Counted from the first letter of the stretch, positions 24,809 to 34,430 are shown. The stretch: DNA of 64,000 nucleotides from an uncultured Coriobacteriaceae bacterium (GCA_937937585.1 CALDCB010000008.1:1-64000); one strand, 5' to 3'. Made by a program: numbers and translations. Notes: a model not told the origin generated them from the letters alone.

Positions 24809-25681
24809 TTATGCGGCACTGCCGACTTCCTCGACGGCGCAGAACATCACATAGCGGCCGTTAGATATCTGATTATCGCACGTGGAGAATGCGAAGAACT
24901 GATCGATCTTCGAAACATCGGGCACATCGCTCATTTGAACGGTGGACCTGTCGATGATGTCCATAAGGTAAGTGCGCTTTGCGGCGACGCTGGAAAACTC
25001 GGTCTGCAAAAGCGGGTCGTTTGCTCCGCAATGGACAAGCGAGAACGAACGCAGCTTCATGTTCACCGTAGGCGTGAACAGGTACACCGTGCGATGCTCG
25101 GCAACCGACTTCTCGTCGGAAATCGCCGAGAACATGGTGCCATCGTTCAGATGGTGCCCGAAAATGAAGTTGCCCGTGTCGGAAAAATCGCTGGCATTTT
25201 CGTAGTGCAGGAAGATGCAACCGTTGTTGGTGATTCCGCCCGCAGAACCCTCGAAGTCGTGCGTGAGGTAATAACTGTCGTCGTTGCCTTTGACCATCGG
25301 GTAGTTGATGTTGGTGCCCGGGACGTAAACCCACGCGACGATGTCGGGGTTGATTGCCGAAAGGGCGTTCCAATCGACCATAGACGAATCGAGGTCGAAA
25401 GAGTTGCTTGAAGTGACGTCGAGATCGGCAGCTTGGGAAACGCGGTCGTAGGCTTTCTGACCTTGCCAGTAGCTGAAACCGATTGCGCCAAGCGACGCAA
25501 GGGAGACGACCAGAACCACAAGCGAAACGATCAGCACGACCGTCCACGCGCGACCTTTGCGACGACGCCGCGCCTTCTGCGCGTAACCCTCCCGAGCGTA
25601 ATCAGAACTCATGGCACGCGGCTGTCCATAGTAAGCGCGCATGTCGAAGTCGTTGCGTCCATGACCATGCTTTCCAGCCAT
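24809..25681 (-). CDS. Class B sortase
   Basis: The 290-residue protein (start 25681, AAAGGA upstream) has a basic cytoplasmic N-terminus ending in KARRRRKGR, one membrane helix (about 46-68) and a sortase B domain. The catalytic residues are visible: His176/177 in FIFGHHLNDG, Cys268 in FAFSTCDN and Arg276 in NGRYV. It would cleave sorting signals on surface proteins and attach them to peptidoglycan. No substrate lies beside it, but the broken adhesin at 509-6792 carries an FAKTG signal; whether it serves that protein or a housekeeping role is open. Confidence 0.9.
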   Translation of the reverse strand: MAGKHGHGRNDFDMRAYYGQPRAMSSDYAREGYAQKARRRRKGRAWTVVLIVSLVVLVVSLASLGAIGFSYWQGQKAYDRVSQAADLDVTSSNSFDLDSSMVDWNALSAINPDIVAWVYVPGTNINYPMVKGNDDSYYLTHDFEGSAGGITNNGCIFLHYENASDFSDTGNFIFGHHLNDGTMFSAISDEKSVAEHRTVYLFTPTVNMKLRSFSLVHCGANDPLLQTEFSSVAAKRTYLMDIIDRSTVQMSDVPDVSKIDQFFAFSTCDNQISNGRYVMFCAVEEVGSAA

Positions 25682-25779
25682 GCCCCGTCCTTTCACATTC
25701 ATCGATGCCGCCGACCGCACCCACGCTTGGCAGATGCGTCAATAAGAAGCGGGGCGTGTTCGAAAGAACCGCGCCCGCG

Positions 25780-25812
25780 AACAAACACAAGCGCCTCCCG
25801 AAAAGGAGGCGC
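25780..25812 (-). terminator. Terminator of the 40-aa membrane peptide gene
   Basis: GCGCCTCC 25791-25798 and GGAGGCGC 25805-25812 form an 8-bp stem; on the minus strand it is followed by TTGTGTTTGTT. Confidence 0.65.
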
Positions 25813-25837
25813 CTATCAGAATACCTGTTCGATCAGG

Positions 25838-25960
25838 TCATTTCCGCTTCATCTCGTCGATGAAGCCTTTTGCCACAAAAAACACGATTACGCACACCAT
25901 GATGGCGGGAACGATCCAGAACATGTCCATGGGGATGACTCCGAACACCATATTCTCCAT
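25838..25960 (-). CDS. Small single-pass membrane protein, 40 aa
   Basis: An ATG at 25960 follows a strong ribosome site (GGAGGAAGGCG) and opens 40 codons ending TGA at 25838. The peptide begins MENMVFGVIPMDMFW, has a hydrophobic helix of about 20 residues (WIVPAIMVCVIVFFVAKGF) and ends DEMKRK, so it should be a bitopic inner-membrane protein with a basic end. Good ribosome site, own terminator and position 57 bases after the PPK2 gene support a real gene. The function is unknown. Confidence 0.65.
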   Translation of the reverse strand: MENMVFGVIPMDMFWIVPAIMVCVIVFFVAKGFIDEMKRK

Positions 25961-26020
25961 CGCCTTCCTCCTTCATAGAACATCGCCGACGCGTGCGAAC
26001 GCAGTCGCGAAGAGTGGGGC

Positions 26021-27778
26021 TTACTTGTCGCGCAGCCTTGCCTCGAGGGCATCGTTGACCGTTTGCAGAACCTTGACGCGAGCGTAGAGCTTGTCGTTGC
26101 TGTCAAGCAGCACCCACGGCGCATACGTGGTCGACGTCAAGCGGAACATATCGTTGACGGCAGCCTTGTACTGAGGATACTTGTCGCGGTTGCGCCAGTC
26201 CTCATCGGTGATCTTCCACTGACGTGCGGGGTCTGCCTCACGCGACTTGAAACGGGCAAGCTGCTCATCGGGCGTGACGTCCACCCAGAACTTCAGCAGA
26301 AGGGCACCCCACTGCACAAGCTCGTACTCGAACTCGTTGATCTCGTCGTACGCGCGCGCCCATTCGTCGGTGGAGGCAAAGCCCTCGATGCGTTCGACCA
26401 GCACGCGGCCGTACCAGCTGCGGTCGTAGATACCGACATGGCCGGCCTTCGGCAAACGCGTCCAGTAACGCCACAAGTGCGGATGCGCAAGCTCGGGCTT
26501 GGTGGGAGCCGGACTTGGGAAGATCGTGTAAGCGCGAGCGTCAAGCGCTTGGGCCACGCGCTTGATGGCGCCGCCCTTGCCCGCTGCATCCCATCCCTCG
26601 AACATCAGGATAAGGGGCACGCGCTTCTGATACATCTCGTTTTCAAGCTGAGCCAGACGCTTCTGCTCGCGCTTCAGGACGACGCGGTACTCCTCCTCGT
26701 CAAGCGACGGCTTCGGGGAGTCGTGGTCGATCTGCGGGTAGCCCGCCATGATGATGAACTTGGACGACTTGGGGGCGAGGCTTTGCTGCTCCTTCGCTAT
26801 GGCCTCGGCTTGGGCGCGCACGGCCTCGGCATCGGGCTGCTGCCCTTCAGCAGCCTGTCCTTCGCCTTCGGGCATCATCTGGCTTGCCGAGTTCTTCAGC
26901 GCCGCCTTGGCTGCCGCTTCTGCTGCAGCGTCGGGAGCCTGATCGAGCGCGCGCTCGATGGCATCGACTAGCGTTTGGGCGATGAGGAGGTTCGCGCGAC
27001 GCTTGTCTTCGCCGTTGACCAGCGTCCAAGGGGCGAAATCGAAGTTCGAGCCCTCAAGAAGGCGATCGTAAACCACGTACTCGCGCTTGTAATCCTTAGT
27101 GTGGCGGTACTTGAACTCGCTGACGCGCCAACGAGTTGAAGGGTCGTCATAGAGCTTTTGAATGCGCTTCTGGCGCATCTCCTCGGTGACATGGACGAAG
27201 AATTTCACCACGACGTAGCCGTCGGCCACGAGCATGTGCTCGAAGTTGTACGCGTATTGACGATAGCTTCCCAGCACGTCGTTCTGAAGGTCGCCGCGCG
27301 CGTTGGCAGCGGAGTCGCCGCTTTTCACCAGAGCAGCCTCGAGCTCTTTGGCCTCGGACTCGCTGATCTTGCTGCCATAGGTGTCGAACAGGTCGCGCTC
27401 GACCGCCGTGGTGTACCAGCCGCGATCGAAAATAGTGGTGGAACCGCGCTCGCCAAGCGCCTCCCAGAACTCGCTCATGTCGGGGTAGAAGCCGGTGACG
27501 CCGTACTTACGGCCCGCGAACTTCTTCAGGCCCTCTTCATCGATGTCTTTGGTGACGTGAACGGTTGTGGCGCGCGCATCGAGGTTGTACATAAGGTCGG
27601 AAATGCGGCTGCCCTTACCGGCACCGCCCCAACCTTCGAACAAGACGACAACGCCAGGTTTGCCTTCCCGGCGCACCCGTTGCTGCAAAAGAATAAGCTT
27701 CTGCATAAGCCCATCGTAGACCGGCTTGTAATCCTCTTTCGAAAGCGGTTCGACGTTGAAGTCGACAGTCTCGAGCAT
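26021..27778 (-). CDS. pap: Polyphosphate:AMP phosphotransferase (two-domain PPK2, PAP type)
   Basis: The 585-residue protein has two tandem PPK2 domains. Each has a Walker A (LFEGWGGAGKGSR at about 48-60 and MFEGWDAAGKGGA at about 393-405) and a lid/Walker B pair: FDRGWYTTAVERD and YDRSWYGRVLVER. An Ala/Glu-rich linker (about 285-335) joins them. Two-domain class II PPK2 enzymes phosphorylate AMP to ADP with polyphosphate as donor; the N-terminal domain usually lacks catalytic activity. It is transcribed divergently from ppx and ppk1, forming a polyphosphate locus. Confidence 0.9.
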   Translation of the reverse strand: MLETVDFNVEPLSKEDYKPVYDGLMQKLILLQQRVRREGKPGVVVLFEGWGGAGKGSRISDLMYNLDARATTVHVTKDIDEEGLKKFAGRKYGVTGFYPDMSEFWEALGERGSTTIFDRGWYTTAVERDLFDTYGSKISESEAKELEAALVKSGDSAANARGDLQNDVLGSYRQYAYNFEHMLVADGYVVVKFFVHVTEEMRQKRIQKLYDDPSTRWRVSEFKYRHTKDYKREYVVYDRLLEGSNFDFAPWTLVNGEDKRRANLLIAQTLVDAIERALDQAPDAAAEAAAKAALKNSASQMMPEGEGQAAEGQQPDAEAVRAQAEAIAKEQQSLAPKSSKFIIMAGYPQIDHDSPKPSLDEEEYRVVLKREQKRLAQLENEMYQKRVPLILMFEGWDAAGKGGAIKRVAQALDARAYTIFPSPAPTKPELAHPHLWRYWTRLPKAGHVGIYDRSWYGRVLVERIEGFASTDEWARAYDEINEFEYELVQWGALLLKFWVDVTPDEQLARFKSREADPARQWKITDEDWRNRDKYPQYKAAVNDMFRLTSTTYAPWVLLDSNDKLYARVKVLQTVNDALEARLRDK

Positions 27779-27989
27779 ACGCGCCCCTTTCCATCAGCAT
27801 TTCCCCGATCATACCACCGCCCATGCGGATTAACGCGGCATCGTTTCGTTTGTAAGGCGCCCGTAAACGCCGTCGGCGATGCGACGAAATCCCGCCAAAC
27901 GCGGAAACCCATCGCCTCAACACCAACGCGCGACGGCGCTTGCCTACAATGAAAACGAATTGTCAAAGCAACGCATCCGAAGGATTCTC

Positions 27990-28937
27990 ATGGCCAATTA
28001 CGCTGTCATCGACGTCGGCTCGAACTCGATCCGCTTAGTCGTTTATTCCATTCCGAACGACAATCAAAAGGCATATCGACGCAGTGATTTCTCGAGCCTT
28101 GCCAACGACAAGGTAATGGCTGGACTTGCCGCCTACGTTTCGGAGGGCGTCTTCACCCCTGCCGGTATCAAGAAGGCCACCTCCACCATCAAGTCTCATT
28201 TGAAGCATGCCTCGTATTTCAAATGCAAGCGCATCGACGTGTTCGCGACGGCTGTTCTGAGGAACGCCCAAAACAGCGCCGAGGCCATCGAAGCGATCGA
28301 AAAAGGCGCCGGCTGCAAGATCAACCTGATCTCAGGCGAAGACGAGGCTCTTCTGGGCTTTGCTGGTGCCAGCAGCGAGACGCTCATCAAAAACGGGGTG
28401 ACCGTCGACATCGGCGGCGGCTCCACCGAGCTCACCCTGATCAACGACGGCAAGCCGCAAATCTTTCGAAGCGTTCCCCAAGGTTCGCTGTGCTCCTACA
28501 CCGGCTACGTCAAGAACATCCTGCCCACCGAAGAAGAGATGCTGACGATCCGCGAGTCATTCGAGGATAAGATGCGCACCGTGCTGAACCCCGACGACTA
28601 TCAGGCGCAAACGCTGTACGGCATCGGCGGCAGCGTGCGCGCGGCCGCGAAGATGATGGCCGTCGAAAGCGAGGACCGCGTTCGCCCCAAAATCATCCTG
28701 CCAACCGACGTTGACGCTCTTCTGAAGAAATGCGTCGAGGATCCCAGCGCCTATGCGAGACAGGCCATCGCGGCGGCCCCCGAGCGAATCCACACGCTTA
28801 CGCCCGGCTGCACCATCCTGTCGGAGGTCATGCACCGTTTGGGCGCATCGTCGCTTCGCGTGTGCAAATGCGGCATCCGCGAGGGATACCTGATCACACG
28901 CATGCTAGAAGCCGAAGTGGCCGATCCTGAGGCTTAA
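27990..28937 (+). CDS. ppx: Exopolyphosphatase / Ppx-GppA family phosphatase
   Basis: Hydrolyses polyphosphate from its ends (or pppGpp). The ASKHA fold is marked by the phosphate-1 loop AVIDVGSNSIRLVVY and phosphate-2 loop VDIGGGSTELTLI, with ISGEDEALLGF between. At 315 residues it is the short form without the C-terminal HD-like domain of E. coli Ppx. The start at 27990 has GAAGGA upstream; an open frame extends to 27879 but lacks a site. It is followed by ppk1 on the same strand. Confidence 0.9.
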   Translation: MANYAVIDVGSNSIRLVVYSIPNDNQKAYRRSDFSSLANDKVMAGLAAYVSEGVFTPAGIKKATSTIKSHLKHASYFKCKRIDVFATAVLRNAQNSAEAIEAIEKGAGCKINLISGEDEALLGFAGASSETLIKNGVTVDIGGGSTELTLINDGKPQIFRSVPQGSLCSYTGYVKNILPTEEEMLTIRESFEDKMRTVLNPDDYQAQTLYGIGGSVRAAAKMMAVESEDRVRPKIILPTDVDALLKKCVEDPSAYARQAIAAAPERIHTLTPGCTILSEVMHRLGASSLRVCKCGIREGYLITRMLEAEVADPEA

Positions 28938-29088
28938 TGCACACTGTCGGGTAAACGTCCCGTAAAAAGAATCTCGACACAGCTTGAAGCGCTCCGAAGG
29001 CGCCTGCGAGAGCACGTTATTGCGCTAGAATAAAAGTACGGCGATCGCCATTTTCGGTCGCTGAAATCATCGAACGAAGGAGACCGCC

Positions 29089-31722
29089 ATGGATGATGCA
29101 ACCACCGAGAAAAACGGACTGGGCCTCCTCGATGCGCAGGAAAACGAATTCAACGAGGATCTTGCCAGAAACAACGCCCAGGGCGACGTCAATTTCATGC
29201 AGAACCGCGAACTTTCGTGGCTCACGTTCAACCAACGCGTTCTTGACCAAGGCGCCGACCCATCGGTTCCCCTTCTGGCGCGCTTGAACTTCATCTCCAT
29301 CTTCTGGAGCAACCTACAGGAGTTCTTCATGGTTCGCGTCGGCAGCCTTACCGACCTGTCATACATCGAGCCGCCGGTTCGCGATTCGAAAACCAACATG
29401 ACGCCCGAAGAACAGCTGCTTGCCATTTACCGCCGCTGCCACGAGCTGTACCCCCTGTATGAAAGCAATTACGAGGAGCTTCGCCTGAAGCTTGCCGCCG
29501 AAGGCGTCAGCCACCTGCGCCCCGCCGACCTGACGGACGAGCAGCGCGATTTCCTTGCCGATTACATGCGCGACAACATCGAGCCCTTCCTGTCGCCGCA
29601 GATCATCAACGCACGCCACCCCTTCCCACACCTTGAGAACGGGAAGATCTACATCATCGTGCGCCTTGACGAGGACCTTGCCGTCGAGAACAACGATGCC
29701 AAGGAAGCCGACGTCAAGAAAAAGAAGAAAAAGAAGAAGGAGAAGGGCGCCGACGGCGTGGTTTTGGGCCTCATTCCCCTGCCCCACCAATGCAAGCGAG
29801 TCATCCAGGTGCCAGGAAAGGGCTTCGAGTTCGTCTTGCTCGAGCACGTCATCGAGATGTTCGCCCAGGACATCTTCTCGATGTACAACATCAAGCACGT
29901 GAACGTCATCTGCGTCACGCGCAACGCCGACCTTGACACCACGCGCATGGAAGACGGTGCCGACGAGGACTACCGCGAGAGCATGAAACACCTGCTGCGC
30001 CAGCGCACGCGCCTGGCCCCCGTGCGCCTGGAATGCGAGTCGCCCCTGTCGCCCGTCATGGAAAAGCTGCTGCTCAAGCGCCTGAACCTTCAACGCTATC
30101 AGGTGTTCGAAACCACCGTTCCGCTTGACCTTGGATATACCTGGGGCTTGGGAGACAACATCCCCGAGAAGAAGCGCCTGAAGCTGGCCGACCCCGCGTT
30201 CACGCCGCAGTGGCCGTCGTGTCTTGACCGTAACAGACCCATCATCGACCAGGTCGCCGAGCACGAAACCCTGCTGATGTACCCCTACGAGAGCATGGAC
30301 CCGTTCGTTCAGCTTCTTAAAGAGGCATCGACCGACCCGTCGGTCATCTCCATCAAGATCACCTTGTATCGCTTGGCCCGCCAGTCGCATCTTGCCGAGG
30401 CGCTTATCGCCGCCGCCGAGAACGGCAAGGAAGTCACGGCTCTGTTCGAGCTGCGCGCACGCTTCGACGAGGCGAACAACATCGAGTGGTCGCAGCGATT
30501 CGAGGAAGCCGGCTGCAACGTCATCTACGGATTCGAGTACTACAAGGTCCATTCCAAGATCTGCTGCATCACGCGCCAGACCGCCGATGGCGTCCAGTAC
30601 ATCACGCAGCTGGGCACAGGCAACTACAACGAGAAAACAGCCAAGCTCTACACCGATCTTTCCTTCATCACTACCGACAAGGGCTTCGGTCGCGACGCCG
30701 TTGAGTTCTTCCGCAACATGGCGCTCGAGAACATTTCGGACAACTACGAGTACCTGCAGGTTGCCCCGCTGCAGATCGAGCCCAGGATCATCGAACTGCT
30801 TGACCAGGAAATGACGAAGGCGCGTGAAGGCAAGCCATGCGGCGTCTTTCTGAAAACCAATTCGGTCACCGACACTAAGATCATCCGCAAGATCGCCGAG
30901 GCGTCGCAGGCTGGCGTTCCCGTCACCATGCTGGTTCGCGGCATCTGCTGCCTGATCCCGCAGGTGAAGGGCTACACCGAGAACGTTCACGTATACTCGA
31001 TCGTTGGCAAGCTGCTTGAGCACAGCCGCATCTACTGCTTCGGTGCCGGCGACGATGTCAAGATGTACCTGTCCAGCGCCGACCTCATGACGCGCAACAT
31101 GAGCAAGCGCGTGGAAATCGCCTGGCCGATTTTCAACGACGACATCCGCACGCGCATCCTGGACTACATCCATACGTCCCTGAAGGACACTGCCAAGCTG
31201 CGCGAGCTGCTCCCCGACGGCACGTACACGCCGCTTGGAACGTGCGTGGGCGTTTGCAGCGAAAACGGCGACGAATACTTCGACTCACAGGTCTTCGAGA
31301 TCCAGGAAGCTGCGCGACGTCAGAAAGACGCAGCCATCGACGCCGCGATACGCATGGCGAACAAGGCCAAGCAGCACGAGCATGTCGCTCAAGAAGCCGC
31401 AGAGCCTGGTCCTGAATTCAACTCGGAGCCCGCAGCGGAATCCGTCGCCGCGGCCACTCAGTCGACGACGTTCGCACCTGAACCCGTCGCCGTCAAGGTA
31501 ACGCCGATCGAACCCGAGCCCACCCCGGCTCCCGCTCCTGCCGCCGCCGCTCAGACCCCCAAGGCGCAACCCGTCGACACCGAAGACGGCCCCACGATCT
31601 TCGCACCCGCGTCCTCGGTTCCCCCGAAGACGCCCAGCTTCATCGACCAGAAGCCGCAGATCGTGCCCATTCCCAAAAAGAAACACTTCGGCTTCCTCTC
31701 GCGCCTCTTCGGCCGCAAATAG
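29089..31722 (+). CDS. ppk1: Polyphosphate kinase 1
   Basis: Makes polyphosphate from ATP at the membrane. N-domain (NRELSWLTFNQRVL), head domain, and the two PLD-like C-domains with the catalytic histidine in YYKVHSKICCI and the second site in VKMYLSSADLMTRNM are present. Two additions stand out. There is a lysine tract of eight consecutive Lys after ADV in the head domain (about 29718-29745). There is also a tail of about 130 residues rich in Ala, Pro and Glu, ending in basic KKKHFGFLSRLFGRK. The family core is about 700 residues, so 877 is long. Ribosome site AAGGAGA precedes the start. Confidence 0.96.
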   Translation: MDDATTEKNGLGLLDAQENEFNEDLARNNAQGDVNFMQNRELSWLTFNQRVLDQGADPSVPLLARLNFISIFWSNLQEFFMVRVGSLTDLSYIEPPVRDSKTNMTPEEQLLAIYRRCHELYPLYESNYEELRLKLAAEGVSHLRPADLTDEQRDFLADYMRDNIEPFLSPQIINARHPFPHLENGKIYIIVRLDEDLAVENNDAKEADVKKKKKKKKEKGADGVVLGLIPLPHQCKRVIQVPGKGFEFVLLEHVIEMFAQDIFSMYNIKHVNVICVTRNADLDTTRMEDGADEDYRESMKHLLRQRTRLAPVRLECESPLSPVMEKLLLKRLNLQRYQVFETTVPLDLGYTWGLGDNIPEKKRLKLADPAFTPQWPSCLDRNRPIIDQVAEHETLLMYPYESMDPFVQLLKEASTDPSVISIKITLYRLARQSHLAEALIAAAENGKEVTALFELRARFDEANNIEWSQRFEEAGCNVIYGFEYYKVHSKICCITRQTADGVQYITQLGTGNYNEKTAKLYTDLSFITTDKGFGRDAVEFFRNMALENISDNYEYLQVAPLQIEPRIIELLDQEMTKAREGKPCGVFLKTNSVTDTKIIRKIAEASQAGVPVTMLVRGICCLIPQVKGYTENVHVYSIVGKLLEHSRIYCFGAGDDVKMYLSSADLMTRNMSKRVEIAWPIFNDDIRTRILDYIHTSLKDTAKLRELLPDGTYTPLGTCVGVCSENGDEYFDSQVFEIQEAARRQKDAAIDAAIRMANKAKQHEHVAQEAAEPGPEFNSEPAAESVAAATQSTTFAPEPVAVKVTPIEPEPTPAPAPAAAAQTPKAQPVDTEDGPTIFAPASSVPPKTPSFIDQKPQIVPIPKKKHFGFLSRLFGRK

Positions 31723-31748
31723 CCCGACAAAAGCCGAACGGTTACCGC

Positions 31749-31785
31749 ACGCCTCGTTTCCCGTATCCGGGAGACGAGGCGTTTT
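31749..31785 (+). terminator. Terminator of ppx-ppk1
   Basis: ACGCCTCGTTTCCCG pairs with CGGGAGACGAGGCGT, followed by TTTTGC; it stands 27 bases after the ppk1 stop. Confidence 0.85.
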
Positions 31786-31962
31786 GCTATGCGAAACCTA
31801 TCCGCTTCGATCGTTCCAGCAAAAACAGGACGCGCGGTGCCAATCGCGCCACTGCTCTGAGCCACGTGGCTGTTCCTCCTCTCCCGTGTTTTCGGCATCA
31901 TTGGGTTAGCAAATAGCTCAACGATAAAGAGCGATACGGACTACGGGGAAAGGAAGTGCACT

Positions 31963-32775
31963 ATGAAATCAAAGTTGAAGATATTCGCCGCCATAGCATG
32001 CGTGGCAACTCTTTGCTTGGCTCTGGTCGGCTGCGGCGGCGATAAGAGCGCCGAGTGGAAGAAGGCCGTCGTCGGCACCTGGGAAGTCACCGAGATCACC
32101 GGCACCAGCCAGGATGACATCGATATGATGAAGGCATTCGGCCTGAACGTCGAACTGGTATTCCAGAACGACGATTCCTTCAAGCTTGGCATGTTCGGCG
32201 AGACCATTGACGGCACCTGGAAAGCAACTTCCGCCGACAAGGTCGTCCTGAAAGCCGAAGGCGACGAGATCACCTGCACCCTGAAGGACGGCGTGCTTTC
32301 CATCGACGTTGAGGGCGACGTCATGAAATTCAAGAAGGTTTCCGACGAGCCCAAGGAAATCAAGGCTGTTGATTTCGGTAGCGCCAGCGGCGATTCTGGG
32401 ACCAGCGCCACCGCCGACCAAGAAGTGATCTCCATCGACAAGGTTGTCCTGGACAACGAGATCGCCAAGGTCACCGTTATCGACAAGAAGAAGGACTGGG
32501 TCGACAGCTGCGGTTATACCATCAAGGTTGAGAACAAGAGCGACGCCAGCTTCGATATCACCACCGTCTACGGCACGTGGGTTGTCAACGGCAAGATGTG
32601 CGAGCCCTTCTACTACGAGACGGTTCAGCTTGGCGCCTACGCCGAGACTTTCGTCAGCTTCTCAACTGACAAGGTCAAGGACCTCAGCGAGCTGGTGAAC
32701 GTCAAGGGCGAACTGGAAATTTGCGACAGCGACACCCTGGACACGATCCTCACCTTCCCCCTGACGCTGGAGTAA
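31963..32775 (+). CDS. Lipoprotein with lipocalin-like N-domain
   Basis: The 270-residue protein has a lipoprotein signal peptide with lipobox LVGC (Cys24), so it should be anchored on the outer face of the membrane. Residues about 35-125 (VVGTWEVTEITG to DVMKFKKVS) look like a beta-barrel 'lipocalin-like' domain, and 145-270 like an Ig-like domain of the DUF4352 kind (VISIDKVVLDNEIAKVTVIDKK, then KVENKSDASFDI). No enzyme motif is visible. The binding partner is unknown. It is a single-gene unit with its own terminator. Confidence 0.75.
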   Translation: MKSKLKIFAAIACVATLCLALVGCGGDKSAEWKKAVVGTWEVTEITGTSQDDIDMMKAFGLNVELVFQNDDSFKLGMFGETIDGTWKATSADKVVLKAEGDEITCTLKDGVLSIDVEGDVMKFKKVSDEPKEIKAVDFGSASGDSGTSATADQEVISIDKVVLDNEIAKVTVIDKKKDWVDSCGYTIKVENKSDASFDITTVYGTWVVNGKMCEPFYYETVQLGAYAETFVSFSTDKVKDLSELVNVKGELEICDSDTLDTILTFPLTLE

Positions 32776-32827
32776 CGCAAGCTGAAGCAAGCACAATGCA
32801 CAGCCGAAACAGCCGATCGGCACAACA

Positions 32828-32857
32828 ACGACGCCCTGGAGAAATCCAGGGCGTCGT
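32828..32857 (+). terminator. Terminator of the lipoprotein gene
   Basis: ACGACGCCCTGGA-GAAA-TCCAGGGCGTCGT, 13 perfect pairs with a GAAA loop, followed by a short TTGG. It may act on both strands, since glmM ends at 32963. Confidence 0.7.
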
Positions 32858-32962
32858 TTGGCTTCGGCGGCATTCATTCTCACCCCAAAATGCCTGGCAA
32901 AAAGAAACGAGCCAGCGCCCGAAAGCACTGTTCGAACTTGCTAAGAATGCAACGACGCGACG

Positions 32963-34321
32963 TTACAGAACGCGCTCGACAACCTCGGCGATTGCCTTAG
33001 CAGCGTTTTCCGCAGCCTCAGCGTCGGACGCCTCGACCATCACGCGAACGACGGGCTCGGTGCCGGAAGGACGAATAAGAACACGGCCGTTGCCGGCAAG
33101 ATCAGCTTCGGCGGCCGCAACGGCGGCAGCGATCTCGGCATTACCTTCAAGGGCATGCTTGTCCTTCACATGGACGTTGATGAGCGTCTGCGGATAATGA
33201 GTCATCACCTGCGCAGCCTGGTCAACGGTCTTGCCCGAACGAACAACCGCAGCAAGGAACTGGCAGGCGGTCATCAGGCCGTCGCCCGTGGAATTATGCT
33301 CAAGCAGGATCATATGGCCCGACTGCTCGCCACCGATGCTGTACCCGTTGGCGCGCATCTCCTCGAGCACGTAACGGTCGCCGACCTTGGTCTGGATAAC
33401 TTTGATGCCGTGAGCCTCCATAGCCTTCACGAAGCCAAGGTTGCACATAACCGTAGAAACAACGGTGTCGTTGGAAAGAATGCCACGATCGCGCATATCA
33501 AGCGCGCACACGGCCTCGATGATATCGCCATCGATCTCGGTGCCGTCCTTGGCAATAAGCATGACGCGATCGGCGTCGCCGTCATGAGCCACGCCGACAT
33601 CGGCGCCGGACTCCTCCATGAGCTTATGAAGAGGCTCGAGATTGGTGGAGCCACACTTGACGTTGATGTCGACGCCGTTGAAATCGTCGTTGATGACGGT
33701 GACCTTCGCGCCAAGTTCCTCGAAAGCGCGAGCGCTGGTAAGCGAGGAAGCGCCATGACCGGCGTCAAGCGCGATATGCAGCCCCTTGAAGTCGATGCCC
33801 TGGGCGCGCACGCTGGAAACCGCATGATCGATGTAAATATCGACGGCTTCGTCGACGGGGATTGCAACGCCAACCTGATCACCAGGAAGCATGGCATTCT
33901 CTTCGCCGCCCTGAGCGGCAAAACCCTCCAAGCCGCCCTGGCGAACGAACGCCTCGATCTCATCCTCAACCGCATCGGGAAGCTTGAATCCCTCGGAATC
34001 GAAAAGCTTGATGCCGTTGTACTCGGGCGGATTGTGAGACGCAGAGATCACGATACCTCCAGCGGCGTGAAGATGGCGAACCAGCAGGGCCACGCCAGGA
34101 GTTGGGATGATGCCTGCCAACAGTGCCGTGCCGCCTGCGCTCATGATGCCCGCGGCAGCCGCGCTCTCAAGCATGTCGCCCGAAAGACGCGTGTCCTTGC
34201 CGATGATGATGTTCTTGCCCATGAATTTAACGGCCGCCTGGCCGAGACGATATGCGATCTCGCAGGTGAGCTCGGTGTTCGCAACACCGCGCACGCCATC
34301 GGTTCCGAAAAGCCTTGCCAT
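32963..34321 (-). CDS. glmM: Phosphoglucosamine mutase
   Basis: Interconverts glucosamine 6- and 1-phosphate for UDP-GlcNAc, peptidoglycan and other envelope sugars. Catalytic serine loop ISASHNPPEYNG with Ser95, metal loop AHDGDADRVM, sugar loop GGEQSGHMI and phosphate loop RPSGTEPVVRVMVE are all present; 452 residues is normal. The start at 34321 has GGAAGG nine bases upstream and gives the standard MARLFGTDGVRG N-terminus, though the frame is open to 34411. Confidence 0.96.
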   Translation of the reverse strand: MARLFGTDGVRGVANTELTCEIAYRLGQAAVKFMGKNIIIGKDTRLSGDMLESAAAAGIMSAGGTALLAGIIPTPGVALLVRHLHAAGGIVISASHNPPEYNGIKLFDSEGFKLPDAVEDEIEAFVRQGGLEGFAAQGGEENAMLPGDQVGVAIPVDEAVDIYIDHAVSSVRAQGIDFKGLHIALDAGHGASSLTSARAFEELGAKVTVINDDFNGVDINVKCGSTNLEPLHKLMEESGADVGVAHDGDADRVMLIAKDGTEIDGDIIEAVCALDMRDRGILSNDTVVSTVMCNLGFVKAMEAHGIKVIQTKVGDRYVLEEMRANGYSIGGEQSGHMILLEHNSTGDGLMTACQFLAAVVRSGKTVDQAAQVMTHYPQTLINVHVKDKHALEGNAEIAAAVAAAEADLAGNGRVLIRPSGTEPVVRVMVEASDAEAAENAAKAIAEVVERVL

Positions 34322-34430
34322 ATCCGTCACCCTTCCTTGCGGTTGCATGCAAAAGAACGCCGAAGCGGGCGCCCTTGAATCGGAATCATAACCCTTTGAT
34401 TTTACTACCATCAGGGTCTTGCTCCGACAT

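Noticed and set aside
23198..25411. A 737-codon frame opposite purF and the sortase
   Set aside because: Spans two unrelated genes and their gap, and has no domain.
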